From assembly GCF_032050975.1 (NCBI RefSeq), contig NZ_CP116967.1:248001-312000 (forward strand): a stretch of 64,000 nt of DNA. The letters run 5' to 3'. Positions 26,361 through 36,075 of this stretch are shown here, in pieces. The notes beneath the pieces were generated by a model. It searched no databases. It saw only the letters and a program-made list of their open reading frames with translations, and had not been told where the DNA came from. The translations under genes and the position numbers were made by a program. Origin of the DNA: Candidatus Nitrospira allomarina (lineage in GTDB: Bacteria; Nitrospirota; Nitrospiria; Nitrospirales; UBA8639). How positions within the stretch are numbered: the stretch's first letter is position 1; the number at the start of each line of letters is the position of its first letter.

Positions 26361-27422
26361 TTATTGATTCGTTAATTGCGCTCTGACCGCTTCATGTGTT
26401 GCAGGAACCGTCACCGGTCGATAGGAGACCGAGATGGCGGTATCCGGATCCTTTAACCCGTGTCCGGTTAAGGTACACACAATGTCCCCCTCCTTGGGCA
26501 ACAACCCGGCGCGATTCATTTTGTCAATCCCAGCCAGAGACGCAGCGGAAGCGGGCTCGCAAAAGACCCCTTCTTCACTCGCCACCATTTGATACGCTCG
26601 AAGAATTTCTTCGTCCGAGACCATGTCCAGATATCCGTGTGATTCTTCCACCGCTTCCAGAGCCAAACACCAACTGGCCGGATTGCCAATCCGAATGGCT
26701 GAAGCAATGGTTTTCGGCTCCTCCACGACATGCCCTCTGACCAAGGGCGCGGCGCCTTCCGCTTGAAACCCGACCATACGAGGCAACCCTTGCGTTTGTC
26801 CGGCCTTGTGGTACTCCTGATATCCTCGCCAATACGCAGTAATATTCCCGGCGTTCCCTACCGGAAGGGCATGAATGATTGGGGCATACCTTAACTGATC
26901 ACAGATTTCCATGGCCGCCGTTTTTTGGCCCTCCAAACGAAACGGGTTAATTGAATTAACCAATTCAATGGCGGTTTCCTCGCACAAATCTTTTACGATC
27001 GTTAAAGCCTGATCAAAGTTTCCTTCAATCTGAATGACTCGAGCCCCATGCATAAGCGCCTGCGTCAACTTACCCAAAGCAATATTCCCTGCCGGCACGA
27101 CGACATAGACCGGCAACCCCGCCTTCGCCCCATAGGCCGCTGCCGAAGCGGAAGTGTTGCCTGTTGAGGCGCACATGAGTCCCCTGGCCTTACTTTCTAC
27201 GGCCTTGGAAACCGCCATGGTCATCCCCCGGTCCTTAAATGAACCGGTTGGGTTGGCCCCTTCTATCTTCAAATACAGACCCAGGCCAGGACAAATTTTC
27301 CCCGCTAAGCGCTTTGCTGGAATGAGTGGAGTATTCCCCTCCAATAGTGACACAATCGGAGTCTGCTCTCCCACCGGGAGGAATTTCCGATATTCCTCGA
27401 TAATGCCACGCCAAGGAATCAT
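26361..27422 (-). CDS. thrC: Threonine synthase
   Basis: A 353-residue PLP enzyme making threonine from O-phosphohomoserine. ATG 27422 is preferred to TTG 27449 because GAAGGGGGA lies just upstream. The PLP Lys is in NPTGSFKDRGM (about 55-65), and the family block STGNTSASAAAYGA follows near 85-98. Compact length and motifs match the short bacterial/archaeal threonine synthase class rather than the longer E. coli type. Neighbours hom and the ApgM-like protein provide the preceding steps. No abnormality is seen. Confidence 0.95.
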   Translation of the reverse strand: MIPWRGIIEEYRKFLPVGEQTPIVSLLEGNTPLIPAKRLAGKICPGLGLYLKIEGANPTGSFKDRGMTMAVSKAVESKARGLMCASTGNTSASAAAYGAKAGLPVYVVVPAGNIALGKLTQALMHGARVIQIEGNFDQALTIVKDLCEETAIELVNSINPFRLEGQKTAAMEICDQLRYAPIIHALPVGNAGNITAYWRGYQEYHKAGQTQGLPRMVGFQAEGAAPLVRGHVVEEPKTIASAIRIGNPASWCLALEAVEESHGYLDMVSDEEILRAYQMVASEEGVFCEPASAASLAGIDKMNRAGLLPKEGDIVCTLTGHGLKDPDTAISVSYRPVTVPATHEAVRAQLTNQ

Positions 27423-27463
27423 AATGGCTTGTCCCCCTTCGTGACGCAATTTGGCTTCATGTG

Positions 27464-28774
27464 TTATTCCACCCCTTCCATCCGAAGTACCGTCGTTGGC
27501 TCTGATACCAAAGGAAGCGCATTAATTTCCTGGAGTGCCTCTTGAACCGCTCGCTCCACCGAGCGATGTGTTAAGATGACCAACGGCACCGTTTGTCCTT
27601 CCTTTCGCCCTTTTTGCAGGACAGATGAGATGCTGATCCCACGCTGTCCAAGAATTCCCGATATGGCCGATAGAACGCCGGTTTGATCTTTAACCATGCA
27701 CCGCAAATAATACCGGCTTTCAATCTCGTCCATCGGCCGTATGGCAATAGGCTCACGCGATTCCCATTGGAATGAGGTCACCGGAACCCGCCCGGCAACT
27801 CCGGCGATTCGGTTGCGTGCCAGATCGATAATGTCTCCCACTACGGCACTAGCTGTGGGAAGCGATCCAGCCCCTTTGCCGTAGAGCACAACATCTCCAA
27901 CCGCGTCACCAATCAGATGAATGGCATTATAGACCCCATTGACCTGTGCAATGGGAGATCCGGCGGGCACCAGAGCGGGATGCACTCGGGCCTCAATGGC
28001 ATGCTCTTGAAGTTTTGCGATTCCCAGCAATTTAATGGTAAACCCGAGTTCACGGGCAAACTCGATATCCACCGTCGAAATACGGGAAATTCCCTCAGTG
28101 AAGATGGCTCCCATGGGCACGGGAGTCCCATACGCCAGATTCACCATAATAGCCAGTTTGTGAGCGGCATCCACGCCATCCACATCCAGTGATGGATCCG
28201 CTTCGGCATACCCTTCCCGTTTCGCTTCCTGTAATATTTCCTCAAAATCACGGTGCTCATTGGTCATCCGGGTCAGAATATAATTTGACGTGCCATTCAT
28301 GATCCCCGTAATCGACAGGATCCGGTTTGCCGCTAAGCCTTCGGAAAGCGAGCGAATGATGGGAATGCCTCCACCCACACTCGCTTCAAACCCGAGATCA
28401 ACGCCTGCCTTAAATGCCGCCTCAAATATCTCTTCCCCATGGTCGGCCAACAACGCTTTATTCGCCGTGACCACACACTTTTTTCGTTCAAGCGCTTGAA
28501 GAATAAACCGTTTGGCCGGTTCAAGCCCGCCAATTAATTCCACCACAATATCAATAGCCGAATCATCCAGAATGTCCCTGACATCCGTCGTGAGTACCCC
28601 TTGAGGTACCGAAACCCCGCGATCGGTTCTCACATCCAAGTCCGCAATTCGCACGAGTGCCACCGGAACTCCAACCCGTTTCGTGATGAGACTGACATTT
28701 TCCTGGAGAATTTTCACCACTCCTGTCCCCACCGTCCCAAACCCGATCAGCCCAACCTGGATCGTCTTTCGCAT
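27464..28774 (-). CDS. hom: Homoserine dehydrogenase
   Basis: A 436-residue enzyme reducing aspartate semialdehyde to homoserine. Rossmann motif GLIGFGTVGTGVV is at 8-20; the family signature around NGTSNYILTRM and DPSLDVDGVDAAHK lies near 170-205; and a C-terminal ACT domain (about 350-425) points to feedback inhibition by threonine. It is monofunctional, not fused to aspartokinase. Its ATG overlaps the stop of the aminotransferase gene by one base (TAATG), so translation is coupled. It is second in the alaC-hom-thrC-apgM-lysC-cimA operon. Confidence 0.95.
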   Translation of the reverse strand: MRKTIQVGLIGFGTVGTGVVKILQENVSLITKRVGVPVALVRIADLDVRTDRGVSVPQGVLTTDVRDILDDSAIDIVVELIGGLEPAKRFILQALERKKCVVTANKALLADHGEEIFEAAFKAGVDLGFEASVGGGIPIIRSLSEGLAANRILSITGIMNGTSNYILTRMTNEHRDFEEILQEAKREGYAEADPSLDVDGVDAAHKLAIMVNLAYGTPVPMGAIFTEGISRISTVDIEFARELGFTIKLLGIAKLQEHAIEARVHPALVPAGSPIAQVNGVYNAIHLIGDAVGDVVLYGKGAGSLPTASAVVGDIIDLARNRIAGVAGRVPVTSFQWESREPIAIRPMDEIESRYYLRCMVKDQTGVLSAISGILGQRGISISSVLQKGRKEGQTVPLVILTHRSVERAVQEALQEINALPLVSEPTTVLRMEGVE

Positions 28775-29958
28775 TATACCTCTCCATCCAGTTTTAACGC
28801 CTGACGGATTCCTCGAACGGCCTGGAAAATCCGGTGCTCATTTTCGACTAAGGCAAAGCGAACATAATCATCGCCGCCCTCGCCAAATCCTATTCCCGGT
28901 GACACTGCCACTTTGGCATCTCGTAACAATAACTTCGAAAACTCCAACGATCCCATCCCAAGATAAGGTTGTGGGATTTTTGCCCAGGCAAACATGGTGG
29001 CGCGAGGATAGTCGATCGACCAACCAATGCGATTGAGACCGCGGACCAGAGCATTGCGCCGTCGCTCATATCGTCCAACAATTTCCTTTACGCAATCCTG
29101 CGGACCGTTCAGGGCAATAATACTGGCAATTTGAATAGGCTGGAACATGCCATAATCCAGATAACTTTTGATCTTGGTCAACGCACCAATGACTTCACGA
29201 TTCCCGACACAAAATCCAACCCGCCACCCCGGCATGTTATAGCTCTTCGAGAGGGAGTAAAATTCTACGCCTATTTGTTTGGCCTCAGGAATTTGAAGAA
29301 GGCTGGGAGCTTTGTAACCATCGAACACGATATCGGCATAGGCCAAATCATGAATGACCCAGACTTGGTGTTCCAGAGCAAACTCCACCACCTTTTTAAA
29401 AAATTCCAGATCAACGACGCGAGTGGTTGGATTATGAGGAAAACTGATGATCAACGCCCGAGGAGCCGGCTGCGTCTGCTTGAAGGCCTTTTTCAGATTT
29501 TCGAAAAAATCCGAATCCGGCCCGAGTTCAACCCCGCGGACTTCACCACCTGCGATGATCACACTGTACATATGAATCGGATACGTGGGGGTCGGCGCTA
29601 GAACCACGTCACCAGGTCCCACCATGGCCAGGGCCAGATGCGCCAACCCTTCCTTCACCCCAAGGGTCACAATCGCTTCCGTCTCCGGATCGAGACTGAC
29701 CTCGTAATTTCGTTGATACCAATCGCAAATCGCATGACGCAATTTCGTAATACCGCGTGAAGCCGAATAGCGATGATTGCGCCCGAGTCGCGCGGTCTCA
29801 ATCAATTTGTCTACGATATGACGGGGTGTGGGCTGGTCAGGATTACCCATACCTAAATCAATGATATCTTCTCCCCGCTTCCGGGCTTGGAGTTTTAACT
29901 CTTGAACCTGAGAGAAGACGTATCCTGGCAGACGTTGAATGCGGTAAAAAGGTTCCAT
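28774..29958 (-). CDS. alaC: Class I/II aminotransferase, AlaC type
   Basis: A 394-residue fold-type I PLP aminotransferase. The PLP-binding Lys lies in [15 protein letters not shown] (about 233-247), with the upstream FPHNPTTRV block near 170 and a C-terminal Arg in [12 protein letters not shown] binding the substrate carboxylate. The closest family by eye is the AlaC/YfdZ glutamate-pyruvate transaminase group, which is often encoded directly upstream of hom, as here. It could also transaminate other amino acids in this pathway. It is the first gene of the operon, behind the promoter at 30039-30067. Confidence 0.85.
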   Translation of the reverse strand: MEPFYRIQRLPGYVFSQVQELKLQARKRGEDIIDLGMGNPDQPTPRHIVDKLIETARLGRNHRYSASRGITKLRHAICDWYQRNYEVSLDPETEAIVTLGVKEGLAHLALAMVGPGDVVLAPTPTYPIHMYSVIIAGGEVRGVELGPDSDFFENLKKAFKQTQPAPRALIISFPHNPTTRVVDLEFFKKVVEFALEHQVWVIHDLAYADIVFDGYKAPSLLQIPEAKQIGVEFYSLSKSYNMPGWRVGFCVGNREVIGALTKIKSYLDYGMFQPIQIASIIALNGPQDCVKEIVGRYERRRNALVRGLNRIGWSIDYPRATMFAWAKIPQPYLGMGSLEFSKLLLRDAKVAVSPGIGFGEGGDDYVRFALVENEHRIFQAVRGIRQALKLDGEV

Positions 29959-30038
29959 TGTGTGTGTAAAATGACGAATCGTCCTTGATGGTTTGGGAAG
30001 GAAATGGATAGATAATCGTACGATTTAATAGAGTTTTT

Positions 30039-30067
30039 ATTCTAGATGAGGTGACGCGACCAGTCAA
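30039..30067 (-). promoter_or_regulatory. Strong sigma70-type promoter for the amino-acid operon
   Basis: On the minus strand TTGACT (30062-30067) and TAGAAT (30039-30044) are separated by exactly 17 bp. The predicted start near 30032 leaves a leader of about 75 nt before alaC. I see no T-box, ACT-linked attenuator or leader peptide in it. Confidence 0.7.
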
Positions 30068-30136
30068 TTTCAGAGGATGAGAATTTTTTCAGTCAATTTT
30101 CCCCGATTCACTCCCACTGAACTGAAAATCGCTTTA

Positions 30137-30166
30137 TTGCAGGAAGATTTTCCCTTTTGCCATAAT
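30137..30166 (+). promoter_or_regulatory. Possible promoter for pdxJ
   Basis: TTGCAG (30137-30142) and CATAAT (30161-30166) are spaced 18 bp apart on the plus strand, divergent from the amino-acid operon promoter. The -10 match is good and the -35 match poor. Confidence 0.4.
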
Positions 30167-30211
30167 GAGATCTTGTTGATTCATCACTCGCCCGAACTTT
30201 AAAGGACTTCC

Positions 30212-30925
30212 ATGGCACGACTCGGCCTGAATATCGACCATGTGGCGACTCTTCGCCAAGCTCGTGGAGGACATGAACCAGATCCCATTGTTGCGGCTTC
30301 ATTGGCGCATCTTGCCGGGGCCGATGGCATTGTGGTGCACCTCCGTGAGGACCGGCGGCATATTCAGGATCGGGATCTGACCATTTTGCGTGAAACCGTG
30401 CAGACGCATCTCAACTTAGAAATGGCCACTGACGATGCTGTGGCCAAAATTGCCTTGAACATTAAACCCGATCTGGTGACCCTCGTGCCCGAACGGCGCC
30501 AGGAACTCACCACAGAAGGTGGGTTGAACGTGATCGAACATCGGGACCGTATCCAGGCCATGGTGCAATTACTCCATGAAGGCGGCATTCCGGTCAGTCT
30601 GTTCATTGATCCTGATGTCAACCAACTTCGCGCCGCCCACAAGGTCCAAGCAGACTGCATAGAAATCCATACCGGGCGGTACGCCAACACCCGCCGTCAG
30701 CAGGAGGAAGATGCCGAGCTTGACGCGTTGGTTCAAACGGCCAAACTTGCGTCGAAATTAGGATTACGTGTGAGTGCAGGGCATGGTCTGAATTATCGGA
30801 ATATCAGGCGGCTGACCGGCATCTCAGAATTTGAAGAATTCAACATCGGTCATAGCATTATTGCTCATGCCATGTTTGTCGGACTTGAACGAGCGGTCCG
30901 AGACATGAAACATCTCCTGGGATAA
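30212..30925 (+). CDS. pdxJ: Pyridoxine 5'-phosphate synthase
   Basis: A 237-residue TIM-barrel enzyme that closes the pyridoxine ring from deoxyxylulose phosphate and aminoacetone phosphate in vitamin B6 synthesis. The N-terminal MARLGLNIDHVATLRQARG and the central IVVHLREDRRHIQD block are diagnostic, as is AGHGLNYRN near 190-198. An AAAGGA site precedes the ATG. It is divergent from the aminotransferase operon and followed by nnr, tsaE and mutS. acpS, which often follows pdxJ elsewhere, is absent here. Confidence 0.96.
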   Translation: MARLGLNIDHVATLRQARGGHEPDPIVAASLAHLAGADGIVVHLREDRRHIQDRDLTILRETVQTHLNLEMATDDAVAKIALNIKPDLVTLVPERRQELTTEGGLNVIEHRDRIQAMVQLLHEGGIPVSLFIDPDVNQLRAAHKVQADCIEIHTGRYANTRRQQEEDAELDALVQTAKLASKLGLRVSAGHGLNYRNIRRLTGISEFEEFNIGHSIIAHAMFVGLERAVRDMKHLLG

Positions 30926-31098
30926 CGTCTACGAGAAGAAACAGGATCTCATCAATGTGCATGGTGAATGATCCGAAGATACCCAGGAGTCAACTCAAAA
31001 ACCGTATAGAACCCGAATGTCGTCCAAACCCGTCTACGCATGACTTGCTGTTGCTCATGCCTTAACCATCCATGTCTCCTTGTTCCTATGATTTGCCT

Positions 31099-32652
31099 AT
31101 GTGGGTCGTGACCGCTGAACAGATGCAAACACTTGATCGGCGCACGATTCAAGAAACCAGGGTTCCCGGCCTAACCTTAATGGAGCGGGCGGGAACCGGT
31201 GCGATGAGCCACCTTATCGAAGCCTATGGTTCCCCTAAAGGCAAAAAGGTCGTCATTCTCTGTGGCAAGGGCAATAATGGTGGGGATGGTTTGGTTGTTG
31301 CCAGACTCATGGCAAAAAAGGGGGCAAAGCTGAAGGTAGTCTTGATGGCTCCACTCAAGGCACTCAGTCCCGATGCAAAGATTATGTATCGACGACTTAG
31401 CAAAATCATCAGACCATCTCTGTTAACCGTCAATCCCTCGGAGGAATCCCTGCATTCCCTCACCCAGGACGCGGATATTCTGGTCGATGCGCTCCTTGGT
31501 ACGGGCCTTTCTTCTGCAGTTCGCCCACCTTACTCCTCCGCCATCGGAGCCATGAATGCCTCGCAGGCCTTTACCCTGGCCATAGATATTCCGTCCGGCT
31601 TGGATAGCAACACCGGAGCCATCCTGGGAGCCGCTGTTCAGGCCGATCTCACCGTGACGTTCGGATGCCCGAAACTCGGCCTGTATCTTGGTTCGGCCAT
31701 CGACAAAGTTGGTAGCATCCAAATCGTCGATATTGGGATTCCCCAGGAATTTGTGGTAGATCTGGACCCCCAGGTTCATCTTCTGTCACAAAAGATGATT
31801 CGCCCCCTTATTCCTCTTCGCCTCCTGTCCTCACACAAGGGGACCTTTGGACATGCAGGAATTGTTGGTGGTTCACAGGGGAAAACAGGGGCTCCGGCTA
31901 TGGCTGGACTAGGGGCACTTCGTGTTGGAGCCGGCCTGGCAACCGTGGCTACTCCTCAAAGCATTTCCCCCATTTTGGAGTCAAAACTCCTGGAGGTGAT
32001 GACTGAGCCCATGCCGGAATCGTCCCAACACCTCCTGGGAATGGAAGCCTATCCAGGCCTGCTTGATTTCGCCGCTACAAAATCGGCTCTGGCTTTCGGA
32101 CCAGGTCTGGGGACCTCCCCTGAAACAACAGAGGTCTTGCGCCATCTCCTCCCTCAACTGGAGGCCCCCTGCGTTCTCGATGCCGATGCCCTCAACGGCT
32201 TAGCCCAACATTCCCAAATATTTTCAGCCTTGAAACGACCCCCAATTCTGACCCCACATCCTGGAGAGATGGCCAGGCTTCTTGGATCCTCCTCCAAAAG
32301 GGTCAATGAGGATCGCATCGGCATAAGCAGACGGTTTGCCATGAAACATCAGGTGATCTTGGTACTAAAAGGCGCTCGAACGGTCATCGCCGAACCCCAG
32401 GGACAGGTGGCTATTTGTCCGACAGGAAATCCCGGAATGGCTTCAGCCGGAATGGGAGATGTTCTAACCGGAATCATTACCGGTTTATTAGCTCAGGGAT
32501 TGAGCGGTTGGGATGCGGCCCGGGCCGGCGTCTATCTGCATGGATTGGCAGGCGATCTGGCTGCCGCCACCATCGGTGAAGCAGGAATGATCGCGGGGGA
32601 TGTGTTGACCACTATTCCTCATGCATTGACCCATACCCGATCTCATTCGTAG
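31099..32652 (+). CDS. nnr: Bifunctional NAD(P)H-hydrate epimerase/dehydratase
   Basis: A 517-residue metabolite-repair enzyme. The N-terminal YjeF_N domain (about 1-215) epimerises hydrated NAD(P)H, with GKGNNGGDGLVVARL near 60-74. The C-terminal ribokinase-like domain is the ADP/ATP-dependent dehydratase, with NPGMASAGMGDVLTGIITGL near the end. ATG 31099 (MWVVTAEQMQTLDRR) fits the family's usual N-terminus; ATG 31072 is in frame upstream and neither has a clear ribosome site. tsaE follows after 4 bp, the same pairing as yjeF-yjeE in E. coli. Confidence 0.93.
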   Translation: MWVVTAEQMQTLDRRTIQETRVPGLTLMERAGTGAMSHLIEAYGSPKGKKVVILCGKGNNGGDGLVVARLMAKKGAKLKVVLMAPLKALSPDAKIMYRRLSKIIRPSLLTVNPSEESLHSLTQDADILVDALLGTGLSSAVRPPYSSAIGAMNASQAFTLAIDIPSGLDSNTGAILGAAVQADLTVTFGCPKLGLYLGSAIDKVGSIQIVDIGIPQEFVVDLDPQVHLLSQKMIRPLIPLRLLSSHKGTFGHAGIVGGSQGKTGAPAMAGLGALRVGAGLATVATPQSISPILESKLLEVMTEPMPESSQHLLGMEAYPGLLDFAATKSALAFGPGLGTSPETTEVLRHLLPQLEAPCVLDADALNGLAQHSQIFSALKRPPILTPHPGEMARLLGSSSKRVNEDRIGISRRFAMKHQVILVLKGARTVIAEPQGQVAICPTGNPGMASAGMGDVLTGIITGLLAQGLSGWDAARAGVYLHGLAGDLAAATIGEAGMIAGDVLTTIPHALTHTRSHS

Positions 32653-32656
32653 GCTC

Positions 32657-33187
32657 ATGAATCTGAATCCCTCTCACCCCACACCTGATCAGACCCCAGA
32701 TGGGAACGCACTTCAACTACGGATGGCATCTGCCCAGGAAACCATCCGATTCGGTGAACGGTTAGGGCAACAGTTAACAGGAGGAGACGTGCTGGCTCTT
32801 ACGGGTGACTTAGGAGCAGGAAAAACCGTTCTTACCTGTGGTATCGCCTGTGGGCTAGGAATTCCCATGGATCAAGTCAGCAGTCCCACGTTTACCCTTA
32901 TTCAAGAATATCAAGGGCCTATTCCGCTTATTCATGTGGATTTATATCGTCTTGAGGGGCCATCCGATATATCCACATTAGGTTTAGAGGAATATTTTAC
33001 TCCAAACACCATTGTCCTGATTGAATGGGCGGAACGGTTCCCTCAGATATTACCTTCCGACCATATGGCCATTTGCTTGGAATACGGAGAGGAAGAAAAC
33101 ATCCGCCTCGTAACCCTGTCTGGAACCGGACCCAAAACTATCCGCAAAGTAGCCAACATACACGGAAATTTGTCAAACCCACATTGA
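32657..33187 (+). CDS. tsaE: tRNA t6A modification ATPase TsaE
   Basis: A 176-residue P-loop ATPase needed with TsaB and TsaD for threonylcarbamoyladenosine at tRNA position 37. The P-loop GDLGAGKT is at 50-57, followed by VSSPTFTLIQEY and HVDLYRL, both diagnostic. The N-terminal 20 residues and the C-terminal 25 are extra compared with E. coli TsaE (about 150 residues). It starts 4 bp after nnr. tsaB and tsaD are not in this window. Confidence 0.93.
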   Translation: MNLNPSHPTPDQTPDGNALQLRMASAQETIRFGERLGQQLTGGDVLALTGDLGAGKTVLTCGIACGLGIPMDQVSSPTFTLIQEYQGPIPLIHVDLYRLEGPSDISTLGLEEYFTPNTIVLIEWAERFPQILPSDHMAICLEYGEEENIRLVTLSGTGPKTIRKVANIHGNLSNPH

Positions 33188-33354
33188 CTCAACTTATCGG
33201 TACCGCATACAACTGAAGCGACATATTCGTCGGCCATCCCATCCGAATTCAAGAAAGAAGGCGCGGCATGGATCCACACAGGACATAATCTGCACATTCA
33301 TTTCAGACGACTCTTACCACATCCAACAATTATAAAAATGAAACAGCTCGCCTG

Positions 33355-36003
33355 ATGAAAGACCAAGAACTCTCCCCGCTCATGCGCCAATTTCAGGATG
33401 TAAAGGCTCAACATCCTGATGCCATTGTATTTTTTCGTGTCGGGGATTTTTATGAAATGTTTTTTGAGGACGCCGAAGAAGCCTCGAAGCTCCTTGGCAT
33501 CGTATTAACAGCACGAGGCAAGGCCAAAGGGGAAGCCATCCCTCTTTGCGGAGTCCCCTATCACACCTCAACCGGCTATATCGCAAAGCTCTTAAAGGCT
33601 GGAAAAATAGTGGCCTTATGCGAACAAGTCGAGGACCCCAAGCTTGCCAAAGGTCTCGTCCGTCGTGAAGTCGTACGGGTCTATACCCCTGGAACCTTAT
33701 ACGATCATGAGTTGCTTCCGGCAGGAGAGGCAAATTTTCTGTCAGCGCTGTGTTATACCCCGTTATCCATATCGGGGAATACCACTTTAGCCAATCGCTT
33801 CGGACTGGCCTCCCTAGACCTCTCAACCGGGGAATTTTGGATCTCGGAGTCCTGGATGAAGCATTCGCTACAAAGTGTCGTCGATGAACTGGTCCGCCTT
33901 GAGCCCAAAGAAGTCATCTTTCCCTCTGGAATACAGGAGGCAATGACCTCCGCATTCCAATCTTTGCCTATCGCCCGTATCGTGCCTCGTGATGCCACGA
34001 CGTTTGGCCTTGAGGAAAGCAAAACCATTCTCACAAGAATTTTCCAAGTCGATCGCATCGAAGACCTCCAGCTACATGGCCTTCATTCCGGACTTCAAGC
34101 TGCGGGCGGCCTTTTACACTACCTGGCTGACACTCAGCCCACGCTCGTGCATGCCCATATACGGCGTCCATGGATTCGACTCCTCGAACATGAAATGCAA
34201 CTGGATCAGACCACCCTACGAAATTTAGAAGTTCTCAAGCCCGTATCCGAACAACGACAAAGCCCTACCTTACTCACGACATTGGACAAAACCAAAACTC
34301 CAATGGGCACAAGACTTTTACGGGAGTGGATCGTCCGTCCCCTGACCCAGGTCCCGGCCATACAACTACGCCAGGAAGCCGTGAAGGAATTGGTCCTTCA
34401 TCTTGGGATTCGCATGACGATTCGTGAGCATCTGAAAACGGTACAAGACCTTGAACGACTGAATAGTCGGATTGTCCTGGAAGTGGCCAACCCTCGCGAC
34501 CTCTTGAATCTCCATCGCTCCCTTGAAAATTTGCTCGTACTTCAACAACTCTTATCGTCTCTCACGTCTCCCATGCTACAAACCATCCATGAGGCGTGGG
34601 ATCCCCTCCAGGATGTCTCTTCCTGGATTGGCGACACCATTATTTCCAATCCACCCCTTTCGGCAAAGGAAGGAGGCATTATTCAAGCAGGGGTGAATGC
34701 AGAACTCGATGAGTTGCGAGTTCTGGCAAAAGAAGGCACCAGGTTACTGGCCGAAATGGAAACTCGTGAACGTAACCGGACCGGCATCGACTCTCTCAAG
34801 GTGAAATTTAATCAGGTCTTTGGCTATTACATTGAAGTAACGAAAGCGAATTTATCGAGAGTCCCTGCCGATTACCACCGGAAACAAACCCTGGTCAATG
34901 CCGAACGGTTTACTACGAGTGAACTACAGGACCTCGAAGGTCGGCTCTCGAGCGCAGACCAAAAGATGAAAAATCTGGAAGGGCAGTTATTTGGTGAAAT
35001 CCGTCGCCGTGTCGCATCTGCCACCATCAGAATCCAGGGAATGGCGCAGCAACTGGCCAGGCTGGATGTCCTGACAGGGTTAGCGGAGGCAGCTGCTGTC
35101 AACCGGTATCATCAGCCAACGGTCCATGAAGGCGGTACAATTCAGATCACGGATGGTCGACATCCGGTCATTGAGCATCTCCAACAGACTGAAGGATTTA
35201 TCCCAAACGATACAATACTAGACCTGGACACAAACAGACTTCTATTAATAACCGGTCCAAATATGGCAGGGAAAAGCACTTACCTGCGGCAGGTTGCCCT
35301 TATTGTGCTGATGGCTCAAATGGGAAGCTTTGTGCCGGCTGAATCCGCCAGAATAGGAATCGTAGACCGGATTTTTACCAGAGTGGGTGCAGCAGACGAC
35401 CTCAGCGCCGGCCAAAGTACATTCATGGTGGAAATGAGTGAAACAGCAAGAATTCTGGACACCGCGACTTCGCGAAGCTTATTGTTGCTGGATGAAGTTG
35501 GCAGAGGAACCAGCACCTATGACGGACTGAGTATCGCATGGGCATTGGCCGAATACATCTTAGACCGTGGACAACTCGGGGCACGAACCCTGTTTGCCAC
35601 CCATTACCATGAAATGACTCAATTAGAGGCACTCCGGGAAGGAATCAGGAACTATACAGTCCTCGTCCAGGAGAAAGGGCAGGATGTGTTGTTCTTGAGA
35701 AAGATCGTCCAGGGAAAGGCCGATCGAAGCTACGGGATTCAGGTCGCCAAACTGGCAGGGATACCAAAACCGGTATTGGACCGTGCAAAAAATATTCTTG
35801 CTCAGCTTGAACAGGATACCTCGTCTGCAAATGTGTCAATCTGTGAGGAGTCCTTAGATTCCACTCATCTCGAACACCTCTCACCAAAACCACATGTTAT
35901 ACTGGATGAAGTTAAACAAATGGATCTTTTTTCGATGACTCCCCTTGAGGCCCTCAATAGACTCGCTGATTTCAAAGCCAGATTGAATGCGGGCGATATA
36001 TAA
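33355..36003 (+). CDS. mutS: DNA mismatch repair protein MutS
   Basis: A full-length 882-residue MutS1. The mismatch-binding N-terminus has the FRVGDFYEMFFEDA motif (about 25-38), whose Phe stacks on the mispaired base. Connector, lever and clamp domains follow. The ATPase has Walker A GPNMAGKST (634-642), and a DEVGRGTSTYDG block about 80 residues later holds Walker B and the signature loop. The C-terminal tail ends with an LFSMTPLEALNRL-type helix that mediates tetramer or MutL contact. mutL is not adjacent. A strong bidirectional terminator follows directly after the stop. Confidence 0.97.
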   Translation: MKDQELSPLMRQFQDVKAQHPDAIVFFRVGDFYEMFFEDAEEASKLLGIVLTARGKAKGEAIPLCGVPYHTSTGYIAKLLKAGKIVALCEQVEDPKLAKGLVRREVVRVYTPGTLYDHELLPAGEANFLSALCYTPLSISGNTTLANRFGLASLDLSTGEFWISESWMKHSLQSVVDELVRLEPKEVIFPSGIQEAMTSAFQSLPIARIVPRDATTFGLEESKTILTRIFQVDRIEDLQLHGLHSGLQAAGGLLHYLADTQPTLVHAHIRRPWIRLLEHEMQLDQTTLRNLEVLKPVSEQRQSPTLLTTLDKTKTPMGTRLLREWIVRPLTQVPAIQLRQEAVKELVLHLGIRMTIREHLKTVQDLERLNSRIVLEVANPRDLLNLHRSLENLLVLQQLLSSLTSPMLQTIHEAWDPLQDVSSWIGDTIISNPPLSAKEGGIIQAGVNAELDELRVLAKEGTRLLAEMETRERNRTGIDSLKVKFNQVFGYYIEVTKANLSRVPADYHRKQTLVNAERFTTSELQDLEGRLSSADQKMKNLEGQLFGEIRRRVASATIRIQGMAQQLARLDVLTGLAEAAAVNRYHQPTVHEGGTIQITDGRHPVIEHLQQTEGFIPNDTILDLDTNRLLLITGPNMAGKSTYLRQVALIVLMAQMGSFVPAESARIGIVDRIFTRVGAADDLSAGQSTFMVEMSETARILDTATSRSLLLLDEVGRGTSTYDGLSIAWALAEYILDRGQLGARTLFATHYHEMTQLEALREGIRNYTVLVQEKGQDVLFLRKIVQGKADRSYGIQVAKLAGIPKPVLDRAKNILAQLEQDTSSANVSICEESLDSTHLEHLSPKPHVILDEVKQMDLFSMTPLEALNRLADFKARLNAGDI

Positions 36004-36004
36004 A

Positions 36005-36037
36005 AAAAGGGCCTGTGGATGTCCCACAGGCCCTTTT
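36005..36037. terminator. Strong bidirectional intrinsic terminator
   Basis: A perfect 14-bp stem (36005-36018 with 36024-36037) with a 5-nt loop, an A-run on the left arm and a T-run on the right arm. It lies between mutS (plus) and the convergent secreted-protein gene (minus), so it can end both transcripts. Confidence 0.92.
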
Positions 36038-36075
36038 AACAAATACCTTTTAAGAAGGTTTATTGCTACTTAATC

